DNA from: Bacteroidaceae bacterium
GTDB taxonomy: Bacteria; Bacteroidota; Bacteroidia; Bacteroidales; Bacteroidaceae
NCBI GenBank assembly: GCA_024698925.1
Contig: JAILQO010000010.1
Coordinates: forward strand, 1 to 64,000
Direction: 5' to 3'
DNA: 64,000 bases
In this document: positions 27,317 through 35,150 of the stretch, in pieces
Numbering within the stretch: the stretch's first letter is position 1
How the letters are laid out: every line of letters begins with the position of its first letter
The notes under the pieces: generated by a model
What the model saw: the letters and a program-made list of their open reading frames with translations, nothing else
The model's database searches: none
What the model was told of the DNA's origin: nothing
Made by a program: the position numbers and the translations under genes

Positions 27317-28816
27317 ATGAAAGAATTCCTGCAAATCAATCCTGCCGACACGGTGGCAGTGGCCCTGCAATCGCTGACTGCCGGCTTTGTGGCTACAATC
27401 GGCGAAGAAACTTTAACGCTGCGCACAGACATCCCTGCCGGGCATAAATTTGCCCTGCGCGACATCGCTGAGGGCGATGATGTTATCAAATACGGCTATC
27501 CTATTGGTCACGCCCTGTGCAATATCGCCAAGGGTGAGTTGGTGGACCATCATAACATCAAGACCAACCTCAGCGGAACTTTGGATTATAGTGCTGTGCA
27601 AAGGGATAGAGCAGAAATTGCTTCAGCTTCATCCCTTCGCACTTTTATGGGCTATGTGCGTCCTGATGGTCAGGTAGGCATCCGCAACGATATCTGGGTG
27701 ATTCCCACTGTGGGATGCGTCAACGGCATCTGCCGCCAGATTGTAGAGAAGATGATTGCGCAATGTCCGCAGGCGGCTGGCACTGTGAAATCCTTCCCCC
27801 ACAACTACGGGTGCTCGCAGTTGGGCGATGATCACGAGAATACGCGGAAGGTATTGAGCGATATGGTGCTACACCCCAATGCCGGCGGCATCCTCGTCGT
27901 GGGTCTCGGCTGCGAGAACAATCAGCCTAAGGAGTTCGAGAAGATGCTGGGTGACTATGACCGTCAGCGCATCCGCTTTATGGTCAGTCAGGAAGTGGAA
28001 GGCGACGAGGTAGAGGCTGGTGTGGCCATCGTCAAGGAGCTTTATGAACAGGCACAGGGCTTTGAGCGTGTTCCCGTGCCGATGAGCAAACTACGGGTAG
28101 GCTTGAAGTGTGGTGGCTCCGATGGCTTCTCAGGTATTACTGCCAATCCGCTGCTGGGTGCCTTTACGGACTGGCTCTGCAAGGAGCAGGGTGGGACGGC
28201 TATCCTGACGGAGGTGCCGGAGATGTTTGGCGCTGAAACGATTCTCATGCGTCGCACCGTCTCGGACGAAGTGCTTCAACAGTCCATCAAACTCATCAAC
28301 GATTTCAAGGACTATTTCATCAGCCACGGTCAGCCCGTAGGCGAGAATCCGTCGCCCGGCAACAAAGCTGGTGGTATCTCAACTCTTGAGGAGAAAGCGT
28401 TGGGCTGCACACAGAAAGCGGGCTCGGCACCAGTCGTTGGCGTGCTGGCTTACGGCGAGCGTCTAGACTCCCGCTCTGGTCTCCACCTTCTTTCGGCTCC
28501 AGGCAACGACCTCGTGGCCAGCACGGCGCTGGCGGCATCAGGCTGTCAGCTGGTGCTCTTCACGACGGGTCGTGGTACGCCGTTTTCCACCTTTGTGCCT
28601 ACCATGAAGGTATCGACCAATAGCGATTTAGCGCGCCGCAAACCGCAATGGATAGACTTCAATGCGGGTGTGTTGTTGGAGGATACATCAATGGACACCC
28701 TCTTGCAACAGTTTCTTGCTTACATCATTGACGTGGCTTCAGGATCTACACAGACGACTGCAGAGATTCACGGCAATGCTGAGTTCGCCATCTTTAAGAC
28801 TGGCGTTACATTATAA
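27317..28816 (+). CDS. uxaA: Altronate dehydratase (UxaA family)
   Basis: The start at 27317 (MKEFLQINPADTVAVAL) is preferred because it matches the SAF-domain beginning of UxaA. The 499-aa protein has an N-terminal SAF domain (about 1-85, with GYPIGHALCNIAKGELVDHHN) and the large GarD-like dehydratase domain: GIRNDIWVIPTVGCVNGI, FPHNYGCSQLGDDHENT, LGCENNQPKEF, GLKCGGSDGFSGITANP. It dehydrates D-altronate to 2-keto-3-deoxy-D-gluconate with an iron centre. UxaA relatives in the C. jejuni fucose locus may act on L-fuconate. Here uxaB upstream favours altronate. Confidence 0.94.
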   Translation: MKEFLQINPADTVAVALQSLTAGFVATIGEETLTLRTDIPAGHKFALRDIAEGDDVIKYGYPIGHALCNIAKGELVDHHNIKTNLSGTLDYSAVQRDRAEIASASSLRTFMGYVRPDGQVGIRNDIWVIPTVGCVNGICRQIVEKMIAQCPQAAGTVKSFPHNYGCSQLGDDHENTRKVLSDMVLHPNAGGILVVGLGCENNQPKEFEKMLGDYDRQRIRFMVSQEVEGDEVEAGVAIVKELYEQAQGFERVPVPMSKLRVGLKCGGSDGFSGITANPLLGAFTDWLCKEQGGTAILTEVPEMFGAETILMRRTVSDEVLQQSIKLINDFKDYFISHGQPVGENPSPGNKAGGISTLEEKALGCTQKAGSAPVVGVLAYGERLDSRSGLHLLSAPGNDLVASTALAASGCQLVLFTTGRGTPFSTFVPTMKVSTNSDLARRKPQWIDFNAGVLLEDTSMDTLLQQFLAYIIDVASGSTQTTAEIHGNAEFAIFKTGVTL

Positions 28817-28834
28817 ATAATAATCAAGGAAAAG

Positions 28835-28870
28835 AAAAGGAGCTGTGTCCAATACGACACAGCTCCTTTT
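28835..28870. terminator. Bidirectional intrinsic terminator between uxaA and valS
   Basis: A perfect 15-bp stem, AAAAGGAGCTGTGTC and its complement, with a 6-nt loop (CAATAC). It has a T run on one side and an A run on the other. It lies between convergent uxaA and valS and can serve both. Confidence 0.92.
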
Positions 28871-28897
28871 TCTAATATGTAGTTTTAACAAAGTCGC

Positions 28898-31798
28898 TTA
28901 CAGGCTTGCTAATGTCTCGCGAATAGAGGCTATCTTCTGCTGGGCATCAGCCTGCTTCTTGCGTTCCATTTCCACGACAGCTGCCGGGGCGTTCTGCACG
29001 AAGCGCTCATTGCTGAGCTTCTTCTCTACGCTAGTCAGGAAGCCTTCAAGATGCTGCAGCTCCGTTTCCAACTTTTTGCGCTCGGCATCGAGGTCGATGA
29101 GTGAACCCAGGGGCACTGCATATTCCGTGGTACCCACGAGGAAGGAGGCGCTACCCTTGCTCTTCTCGGTGACGATATTCATGTCCGAGAGGTTGGCCAT
29201 CTTAGAAATTGATGATTGAAGCGTGATGATTGATGCATAATCGTTGTCCTCTTTCTTAACAATCTCTAATGTGAGCTTCTCTTTGGGTGCAATATTCTTC
29301 TGTGAGCGGACGGAACGGACAGCGGTGACAATCTCCTTGATGGTCTCAAAGTCGGCACAGAGCTGACGGTCGGCATCGGTAGCTGCCGGCAGATGAAGCT
29401 CGGCCTGCATGATGCTCTCACCGGCCTTGCGCTCGTAGAGTGCCTGCCAAAGTTCCTCGGTAATGAAGGGCATGAAGGGATGCATCATCTTCAGCAGCAC
29501 CTCGAAGAACTGGAGTGTGGCATCGTAGGTGGCACGATCCACAGGTTGCGGCTTGCCATCTACGTAAGCAGGCTTCACCATTTCCAAGTACCAACTTGAG
29601 AACTCGTCCCAGAACAGCTTATAAACCGTCATCAAGGCTTCCGAAAGACGGTACTTACTGAAGTCGTCTGCCAGTTCCTCTGCAGCGAGGCGCAGTTTGG
29701 CAGAGAACCACTGTGTAGCGATGCGTGCTGCCTCTGGCTGCCCGCCGTCGGTTACTTCCCATCCCTTAACCAGGCGGAACGCGTTCCAGATTTTGTTATT
29801 GAAGTTACGGCCCTGTTCGCAGAGGCTCTCGTCGAAGAGAATGTCGTTGCCGGCAGGGGCGCTGAGCATCATGCCCATACGTACGCCGTCAGCACCAAAC
29901 TTCTCAATCAGTTCCAGGGGATCGGGGCTGTTGCCCAGACTCTTGGACATCTTGCGACCGAGCTTATCGCGCACGATACCTGTGAAATAGACGTGCTTGA
30001 ACGGCATCTTGCCTTCGTATTCGTAACCGGCCATAATCATGCGGGCTACCCAGAAGAAGATGATGTCTGGACCAGTCACCAGGTCGGCGGTGGGGTAGTA
30101 GTACTTGATCTCCTCGTTGCCCGGATTGCGGATGCCATCGAAGAGACTGATGGGCCATAGCCAGCTGGAGAACCAGGTGTCGAGGGCGTCCTCGTCCTGA
30201 CGGAGAGCGAAACCAAGCCCCTCTCCAGCTCCCCCCGCGGGGGGGAGAGTTTTGAGGATGGGATATGTCTCAAGGGCGAGCTTGTAAGCTTCTTCCTCGT
30301 TCTCTGCCACAATGACCTTGCCCCAGGGGAATCCCTCCCCCCCACGGGGGGAGGTGGAGAGGGGCTGCTCGATATACCATGCGGGGATGCGGTGGCCCCA
30401 CCACAATTGACGTGAGATGCACCAGTCTTTGATGTTTTCAAGCCAGTGGCGGTAAGTGTTCTTATATTTGGCGGGATAGAACTGAATGTCATCGTTCATG
30501 ACGGGCGAGAGGGCGATGTCTGCCAGATGCTCCATCTTCAGGAACCACTGCATGGACAGCTTCGGCTCAATGGGCACACCTGTGCGCTCGCTGCAACCAA
30601 TCTTGTTGTCGTAATTTTCAATCTTCTCCATGAGGCCTGCGGCCGTCATATCCTCCGCAATCTGCTTGCGGCAGGCGAAACGCTCCATGCCTACGTACTT
30701 TTCTAAGCCGATGACGAAATCATCGGACACACTTACCTCTGCCAGCGATTTCTGCTGGGCGATGGCGATGCGGTCGGAGAGGGTTGCATCGTCGTTGAAG
30801 ATATCAATGGCCTCGAGGTTGTACTTCTCACCCAGCATATAGTCGTTCACATCGTGGGCGGGTGTTACTTTTAAGCAACCGGTACCGAACTCGATGTCAA
30901 CGTACTCGTCCTCGATGACAGGAATCACGCGCCCCACAACAGGCACAATCACTTTCTTGCCCTTCAACCACTGGTTCTTCGGGTCTTTGGGGTTGATGCA
31001 CATGGCTACGTCACCCATGATGGTCTCTGGACGGGTCGTGGCGACAACGGCGTAGTAGCCCTTTTCATCCTTGTGGACAATGTTGCCTTCTCCAGCGACA
31101 AAATCGCTGGGCACATTGTCTGCCAGATAATACTTCATGTAGTAGAGCTTCGTGTGCTCTTCCTTATAGACCACTTCCTCATCGGAAAGGGCGGTGAGGG
31201 CCTTGGGGTCCCAGTTTACCATGCGGACACCGCGATAGATGAGGCCCTTGCGATAGAGGTCCACAAAGACCTTGATGACGCTCTCGCTACGAATCTCGTC
31301 CATCGTGAAGCCTGTGCGATCCCAATCACAGGAGCAACCCAGCTTACGCAGCTGCTTGAGGATGATGCCTCCATGTTCCTCGGTCCATGCCCAGGCGTGC
31401 TTCAAGAACTCCTCACGTGTGAGGTCGCTTTTCTTGATGCCCTGCTCTGCCAGACGGTTTACCACCTTCGCCTCAGTAGCGATGCTGGCGTGGTCTGTGC
31501 CAGGTACCCAGCAGGCGTTCTTGCCTTCCATGCGAGCATGGCGCACGAGGATATCCTGAATGGTCTCGTTCAGCACGTGACCCATGTGCAACACACCCGT
31601 CACGTTGGGGGGCGGAATCACGATGGTATAGGGCTCGCGGCCGTCGGGCTTGGAGCTGAACAGCTTGTTATCTAACCAATACTGGTACCATTTTCCCTCC
31701 ACTTCAGCGGGAGAGTACTTGGAGGCTAGAGACCCACCCCCCTGCCCCTCCCTTGTAGGGATGGGAGTGGTATCCTTTGTGTTCTTGCAATCACTCAT
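28898..31798 (-). CDS. valS: Valyl-tRNA synthetase with repeat-derived insertions
   Basis: A 966-aa class I synthetase. The HIGH motif is HMGH (in [14 protein letters not shown]) and the KMSKS motif is in [14 protein letters not shown]. The editing domain, anticodon-binding domain and C-terminal coiled coil ([14 protein letters not shown]) are complete. Unusually, residues 10-23 ([14 protein letters not shown]) and two internal stretches near 477-488 ([12 protein letters not shown]) and 515-528 ([12 protein letters not shown]) are encoded by GC-rich palindromic repeats. The native protein should start near [19 protein letters not shown]; no ATG lies after the repeat, so the N-terminal insertion must be translated. 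It follows mazG and ends at a shared terminator. Confidence 0.97.
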   Translation of the reverse strand: MSDCKNTKDTTPIPTREGQGGGSLASKYSPAEVEGKWYQYWLDNKLFSSKPDGREPYTIVIPPPNVTGVLHMGHVLNETIQDILVRHARMEGKNACWVPGTDHASIATEAKVVNRLAEQGIKKSDLTREEFLKHAWAWTEEHGGIILKQLRKLGCSCDWDRTGFTMDEIRSESVIKVFVDLYRKGLIYRGVRMVNWDPKALTALSDEEVVYKEEHTKLYYMKYYLADNVPSDFVAGEGNIVHKDEKGYYAVVATTRPETIMGDVAMCINPKDPKNQWLKGKKVIVPVVGRVIPVIEDEYVDIEFGTGCLKVTPAHDVNDYMLGEKYNLEAIDIFNDDATLSDRIAIAQQKSLAEVSVSDDFVIGLEKYVGMERFACRKQIAEDMTAAGLMEKIENYDNKIGCSERTGVPIEPKLSMQWFLKMEHLADIALSPVMNDDIQFYPAKYKNTYRHWLENIKDWCISRQLWWGHRIPAWYIEQPLSTSPRGGEGFPWGKVIVAENEEEAYKLALETYPILKTLPPAGGAGEGLGFALRQDEDALDTWFSSWLWPISLFDGIRNPGNEEIKYYYPTADLVTGPDIIFFWVARMIMAGYEYEGKMPFKHVYFTGIVRDKLGRKMSKSLGNSPDPLELIEKFGADGVRMGMMLSAPAGNDILFDESLCEQGRNFNNKIWNAFRLVKGWEVTDGGQPEAARIATQWFSAKLRLAAEELADDFSKYRLSEALMTVYKLFWDEFSSWYLEMVKPAYVDGKPQPVDRATYDATLQFFEVLLKMMHPFMPFITEELWQALYERKAGESIMQAELHLPAATDADRQLCADFETIKEIVTAVRSVRSQKNIAPKEKLTLEIVKKEDNDYASIITLQSSISKMANLSDMNIVTEKSKGSASFLVGTTEYAVPLGSLIDLDAERKKLETELQHLEGFLTSVEKKLSNERFVQNAPAAVVEMERKKQADAQQKIASIRETLASL
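30217..30249. repeat. Palindromic coding repeat c2 in valS
   Basis: This 33-bp element contains the perfect palindrome CCCCCCGCGGGGGG. Its plus-strand sequence matches the reverse complement of the element at 30333-30365 at 30 of 33 positions. It encodes the valS insertion [11 protein letters not shown], close to the conserved [15 protein letters not shown] segment. Confidence 0.85.
30333..30365. repeat. Palindromic coding repeat c1 in valS
   Basis: Inverted partner of the 30217-30249 element, 83 bp away. It encodes [12 protein letters not shown] just after [12 protein letters not shown] of valS. The DNA between the two elements encodes ordinary valS sequence, so the pair brackets host coding DNA. 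Confidence 0.85.
31729..31768. repeat. Palindromic repeat a in the valS 5' coding end
   Basis: This 40-bp element encodes most of the ValS N-terminal extension. Its reverse complement equals the element at 31845-31884 over 24 consecutive bases at one end and about 35 of 40 overall. Confidence 0.88.
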
Positions 31799-31844
31799 AG
31801 TTATATTGTTTTATTTTTATTTAATCTACTCTTGTTCTGTAATT

Positions 31845-31884
31845 ACTCCCCTCCATTACAGGGAGGGGCAGGGGGGTGGGTCTC
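31845..31884. repeat. Palindromic repeat b between mazG and valS
   Basis: Inverted copy of the 31729-31768 element. It begins directly at the mazG stop codon. The 76 bp between the two copies carry the valS start codon and an AT-rich leader. Confidence 0.88.
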
Positions 31885-32685
31885 CTATTCTTGTTTCTTT
31901 GCCTCCTCCCAAATCTTATCCATTTCTTCCAATGTCATCTCGGTGAGCGGTTTGCCGATGCGGATGCTGTGCTCTTCGAGATATGTGAAGCGGCGGATGA
32001 ATTTGCGGTTTGTGAGTTCCAGCGCTGTGTCGGGGTTGAGTTTGTAGAGACGGGCGGCGTTGATGACGGAGAAAAGGAAGTCTCCCAATTCCTGTGTACT
32101 TTTCTCTTTATCCTCGCGGTTCAGTTCCACTTCCAACTCGCCTAACTCCTCGCGCACCTTGTCCCATACCTGTTCACGCTGGTCCCAGTCAAAGCCCACA
32201 CCACGAGCCTTGTCTTGAATACGATAAGCCTTGATGAGAGAGGGTAAGGCGTCGGGTACACCGCTGAGTACACGCTTGTTGCCGTCCTTCTCGCTGACCT
32301 TCAGCTGTTCCCAGTTCTTGAGGACTTGGTCAACGGTAATCTCACCCTTTTGGATGCGCTCAGCCTCGGGGCCGAAGACGTGCGGATGGCGGTAGATGAG
32401 TTTGTCGCAGAGCTTGTTGCAGACATCTGCGATGTCGAAGTCGCCAGTCTCAGAGCCTATCTTGGCATAGAAAACGATGTGAAGGAGAACATCGCCCAGC
32501 TCTTTGCAGATATCCGCCTTGTCATTCTTGATGATGGCATCTGCCAGCTCGTAGGTCTCCTCAATCGTGTTGGGGCGCAGACTCTCATTGGTCTGCTTGC
32601 GGTCCCATGGACACTTCTCGCGAAGGTCATCCATGACATCCAGCAGACGTCCGAAAGCCGCCAATTTTTCTTCTCTTGTATGCAT
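31885..32685 (-). CDS. mazG: Nucleoside triphosphate pyrophosphohydrolase MazG
   Basis: The start at 32685 (MHTREEKLAAFGRLLDVMDDL in part) is chosen; a longer frame to 32715 would run into the promoter box. The 266-aa protein has two MazG domains. The first shows CPWDRKQTNESLRPNTIEETYELADAI and the metal-binding EELGDVLL-type motif as KELGDVLLHIVF. The second shows KARGVGFDWDQREQVWDKVREELGEL and QELGDFLFSVINAARL. It hydrolyses NTPs to NMPs and pyrophosphate and can limit ppGpp or damaged nucleotides. It lies upstream of valS on the same strand, 86 bp apart. Confidence 0.96.
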   Translation of the reverse strand: MHTREEKLAAFGRLLDVMDDLREKCPWDRKQTNESLRPNTIEETYELADAIIKNDKADICKELGDVLLHIVFYAKIGSETGDFDIADVCNKLCDKLIYRHPHVFGPEAERIQKGEITVDQVLKNWEQLKVSEKDGNKRVLSGVPDALPSLIKAYRIQDKARGVGFDWDQREQVWDKVREELGELEVELNREDKEKSTQELGDFLFSVINAARLYKLNPDTALELTNRKFIRRFTYLEEHSIRIGKPLTEMTLEEMDKIWEEAKKQE

Positions 32686-32704
32686 ACACGCGCGAATTTG
32701 GCTG

Positions 32705-32712
32705 CAAAGGTA
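32705..32712 (-). promoter_or_regulatory. -7 box upstream of mazG
   Basis: TACCTTTG on the minus strand, 19 nt before the mazG start. No clear -33 element is present. Confidence 0.5.
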
Positions 32713-32837
32713 CAAAACAATTCTTAATTAACGGCTCACCATAACAATATTTTTCATATTCCCTTATACCTTTTGCCTCAAAAGGTCTCTACCTTTTTCC
32801 AAACTTTCGCTAATCTTTTTTCTCTACGATGGAACAT

Positions 32838-32991
32838 TTGCGGAAAGGCCTTTCCGCAATTGCGGAGCTACTGTTCCGCAAAATTTCCACAGTAGCTCCG
32901 TAAGAGCCTTTGTTCAGCTCCGACCTGACCGGCAGTCAGCCCGTAGCTGATCATCGGTCAGCTCCGACCTAATGAACGATCAGCTTGGAGG
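32838..32991. repeat. Degenerate tandem array, seven units of exactly 22 bp
   Basis: The 154-bp array has seven 22-bp units with no indels. The first two are palindromes of the form TTGCGGA-N8-TCCGCAA, the first being perfect. Later units keep AGCTCCG or TCAGC at the same phase (positions 11-19 of the unit) while the rest drifts. It accounts for most of the 417-bp gene-free interval 32686-33102, together with the mazG promoter and the terminator-like module at 33051-33101. Confidence 0.75.
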
Positions 32992-33050
32992 TGGTAGATT
33001 TGCGTTTGAACATCGTCTTAGGAGAGCAGCTTTATGAAGGCAAAAAGAAA

Positions 33051-33101
33051 GAAGCCCTGCACGGGGCAGGGCTTTTGATAGGGATTGATAAGGAAGGACG
33101 G
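33051..33101 (-). repeat. 51-bp module, copy 1, containing an intrinsic terminator for the GNAT gene
   Basis: The core hairpin is AGCCCTGC with its complement and a short ACGGG loop. On the minus strand it is followed by TTCTTTCTTTTTG, as in an intrinsic terminator. It sits directly after the stop of the GNAT gene. It matches the copy at 33990-34040 in 45 of 51 positions. Confidence 0.8.
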
Positions 33102-33102
33102 G

Positions 33103-33724
33103 TTATTTGACTAGCCTTTCATCATATACGATAGCTTTATACATCCTTGTTGTAATTGCACGTTCAGGATACCTGTCATGCTCAACTTCGCTTTGAACAA
33201 AGTCACATTTCTTGTAGAATCCAATCGCACTATATTCTTTGCTATGATAAGCATCTACGGTTAAGAACAAACTTGCAGCGAAATTATCATTGAGAACCTT
33301 TTGTGCAATCTGGTTAATGATGAATTTTCCAATACCTCGACGTTGGTGGTTCTGTTCAACAGCAAAGAAATCAATACCAACAGAAGGATATTTGACTTTT
33401 TCCCAAAAACTCCGTTAGGTAATCGGCATCAATATGTGGTTTGATGGTTTTGCCTAATTTCATAAAATACTTGTCTTGGTAATTTAATGTTATGGTGTCG
33501 CTGCTGATGGCAAAGAAGGCAACGAGTTTTTCTTCTTCTTTGACAATCCACAGATTGGACAAATGATGGTCTAAGTATCTTTGAAGGCCCTTTTCTGACG
33601 AATGGACGAAATCGTCTATAGCGGTAACGCCACAATAAAAATTTGAGAGGACAGAAACGTTACTGGCCCTCTCAAAATATAATTTAGGAACTATTGGTTC
33701 AATGCTATTGCCACACGGCTTCAT
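33103..33724 (-). pseudogene. GNAT acetyltransferase, TacT-like toxin type, frameshifted
   Basis: The first frame (33724 to about 33405) encodes 105 residues with the toxin-type signature FYCGVTAIDDFVHSSEKGLQ and LWIVKEEEKLVAFFAISSD. It runs into a stop at 33371. The conserved C-terminus lies in another frame down to 33103 and reads YPSVGIDFFAVEQNHQRRGIGKFI, where QNHQRRGIG is the acetyl-CoA-binding loop. Removing one A from the run of five at 33405-33409 restores a single 206-aa protein. GNAT toxins of this type acetylate aminoacyl-tRNA. A real mutation, a sequencing error or a programmed slip are all possible. Confidence 0.82.
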
Positions 33725-33869
33725 ACTGGCTTAAGGACTTACGGGTATTTTCCATTCTCAACTTGTCCTGCTCGTTGTAATTGCCTGTCACGATCCTGAT
33801 CACAGTATCGCGGAACTCCATTGCAGCCTCGCCGCTAATGGGCTCTTTTTTGGTCGTAAAGCCTAACAT
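33705..33869 (-). CDS. Small partner of the GNAT toxin-like gene (candidate antitoxin)
   Basis: The start at 33869 (MLGFTTKKEPISG) gives 54 residues; a longer frame to 33929 would include the promoter. The sequence EAAMEFRDTVIRIVTGNYN is probably helical, and the end RMENTRKSLSQYEAVWQ is charged. It shows no ribbon-helix-helix signature of the usual DUF1778 partners. The gene overlaps the GNAT start by 20 bp, has its own promoter and a nearby inverted repeat, as antitoxin genes do. Its identity as antitoxin is inferred from position only. Confidence 0.55.
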   Translation of the reverse strand: MLGFTTKKEPISGEAAMEFRDTVIRIVTGNYNEQDKLRMENTRKSLSQYEAVWQ

Positions 33870-33897
33870 AGTTGTAGAGTAATTGGTTTTTGGTCTG

Positions 33898-33930
33898 CAA
33901 AAGTACGTATTTTTATTGATTATATCCAAA
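33898..33930 (-). promoter_or_regulatory. Promoter of the GNAT toxin-like pair
   Basis: TACTTTTG (33905-33898) as -7 box and TTTG (33930-33927) as -33 box, spaced 21 nt, on the minus strand. This is one of the best matches in the window to the Bacteroidetes consensus. The start codon of the small gene is about 28 nt downstream. Confidence 0.75.
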
Positions 33931-33935
33931 TTTTT

Positions 33936-33952
33936 TGTTCACTTTTTGAACA
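33936..33952. promoter_or_regulatory. Candidate operator TGTTCA-N5-TGAACA
   Basis: A 17-bp palindrome with 6-bp perfect arms lies 5 bp upstream of the -33 box of the toxin-like pair. Its place fits binding by a dimeric autorepressor. No experiment supports it here. Confidence 0.5.
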
Positions 33953-33989
33953 ATGGTGCCATAAGAGGCATAAAAGGACGATAACAAAA

Positions 33990-34040
33990 GAAGCCATGCA
34001 CGGGGCAAGGCTTCTGATAGGGATTGATAAAGGATGACGG
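33990..34040 (-). repeat. 51-bp module, copy 2
   Basis: It matches the copy at 33051-33101 in 45 of 51 positions, in the same orientation, with the TA-like module between them. The hairpin is weakened by two substitutions. It lies right after a ten-codon reading frame at 34042-34074. Confidence 0.8.
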
Positions 34041-34041
34041 A

Positions 34042-34074
34042 TTACTGAGCAGCGGCTTCAGCCTTCTTCTTCAT
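34042..34074 (-). other. Ten-residue reading frame, possible 3' remnant of a lost gene
   Basis: ATG to TAA encodes MKKKAEAAAQ, a composition typical of the charged and alanine-rich tails of nucleic-acid-binding proteins. An in-frame stop lies immediately before the ATG. The segment is followed by a terminator-like module. It may be a relic of a deleted gene; a real ten-residue peptide is less likely. Confidence 0.3.
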
Positions 34075-34106
34075 TTAAGAAAAGCGAATTAAATTGTAAT
34101 TATTAA

Positions 34107-35150
34107 TTAAGGCGCGGCTAAAATATATTCTGCTACTTTATCTAGTATAGCTTTCGAAGAACCGACCATTGTTTCATAAACGTTGCCATTTTGCATGAAA
34201 AGAACTGTTGGAAGTGTCATAATTTTATAATATTCCGAAAAATCTTCGGAAAAGCTATCATTGACTAATGAAATATCTACGTACCCAAGATTTGAGGAAT
34301 TGACATCATCCATAAGAGACGCAATATTAGCACGTAAAATCTTGTAAGGGCCACACCAATTTGCCCCGACAAGTACTATTGCATATGGTTTGTGGGTATA
34401 TATCCAGAAGTCAGATAGATCAGCAGGATGGTATGGCGATAATTTCCGAGGATTACGCGTGACCACCACTGGTGCTTGCTCCATTGTCAATACTAAATAT
34501 TGACTGCTGTTGGTAGCTACGGGCTTTTCATCTGCATACATATAGAAATCGGCAAACTCTGGAGCGAAACTTGTGGATTTGTAGTCGATAATGTAGATTT
34601 CTAAGAAATAAATACCTGGTTCGTCTGCATCCATATCTTCAACCATACGGATACCAATGAGTGCTTCATCATCTTCGCTGGTGCTATTAGGATCGAAATT
34701 ACGGTTAACGCCTTTCACTTTGAGTAATGTCAACTCAGCAGTAGCACCAAACATACCAGTGCGCAATGAGTATGTTCCGGCTTCCTCATAAGTTGCTTCA
34801 CCAATGAAATAATTTTTTAATCTGGACTTAAGATTAGGAATCAACTTACCGTCTGCAATAGTAATCTCATCTTCTGTGTTGAGTTCTGGATAATACTCCA
34901 TTTTGGTTAGAGAATTGAAATAAGCCTCATTGATCTCATCCAAAGAAGGTGTAAGATTTTTGATTTTCCATGTTCCTTCATAGGGGGCAATTGTTTTTGC
35001 ATCATAAGCTTCAATACTCTTAAGATCTGAAGCTGGAATGTCAATGACTGTGTTGTCCGCCTTTGTAATCTTCACACCTTGCGCAAAGGTGGTTGTGGTG
35101 CCGAACAGCATTACTGCCGCAGCAAAAAAGATATGAGTATAGAGTTTCAT
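34107..35150 (-). CDS. Secreted protein with C-terminal thioredoxin-like domain lacking the second active-site cysteine
   Basis: A 347-aa protein with a signal peptide (cleavage near TTFAQG, residue 24). Residues 26-50 (VKITKADNTVIDIPASDLKSI in part) and 55-230 form a lipocalin-like or unknown beta-rich region. The C-terminal 110 residues are a thioredoxin fold: AIVLVGANWCGPYKIL holds W265, C266, G267, P268 and Y269, so CGPC has become CGPY. The cis-proline strand MTLPTVLFMQNG is conserved. With one cysteine it cannot act as an ordinary dithiol oxidoreductase; a mixed-disulfide or binding role is possible. It overlaps the next upstream gene by 4 nt. Confidence 0.75.
   Translation of the reverse strand: MKLYTHIFFAAAVMLFGTTTTFAQGVKITKADNTVIDIPASDLKSIEAYDAKTIAPYEGTWKIKNLTPSLDEINEAYFNSLTKMEYYPELNTEDEITIADGKLIPNLKSRLKNYFIGEATYEEAGTYSLRTGMFGATAELTLLKVKGVNRNFDPNSTSEDDEALIGIRMVEDMDADEPGIYFLEIYIIDYKSTSFAPEFADFYMYADEKPVATNSSQYLVLTMEQAPVVVTRNPRKLSPYHPADLSDFWIYTHKPYAIVLVGANWCGPYKILRANIASLMDDVNSSNLGYVDISLVNDSFSEDFSEYYKIMTLPTVLFMQNGNVYETMVGSSKAILDKVAEYILAAP

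Noticed and set aside
32838..32991. CRISPR array
   Set aside because: Units abut with no unique spacers, repeats are degenerate, and no cas genes are present. The same holds for the 21-bp array at 49909-49986.
33371..33724. Intact 117-aa GNAT protein
   Set aside because: The conserved acetyl-CoA-binding part lies in the other frame, so the short product would be inactive.
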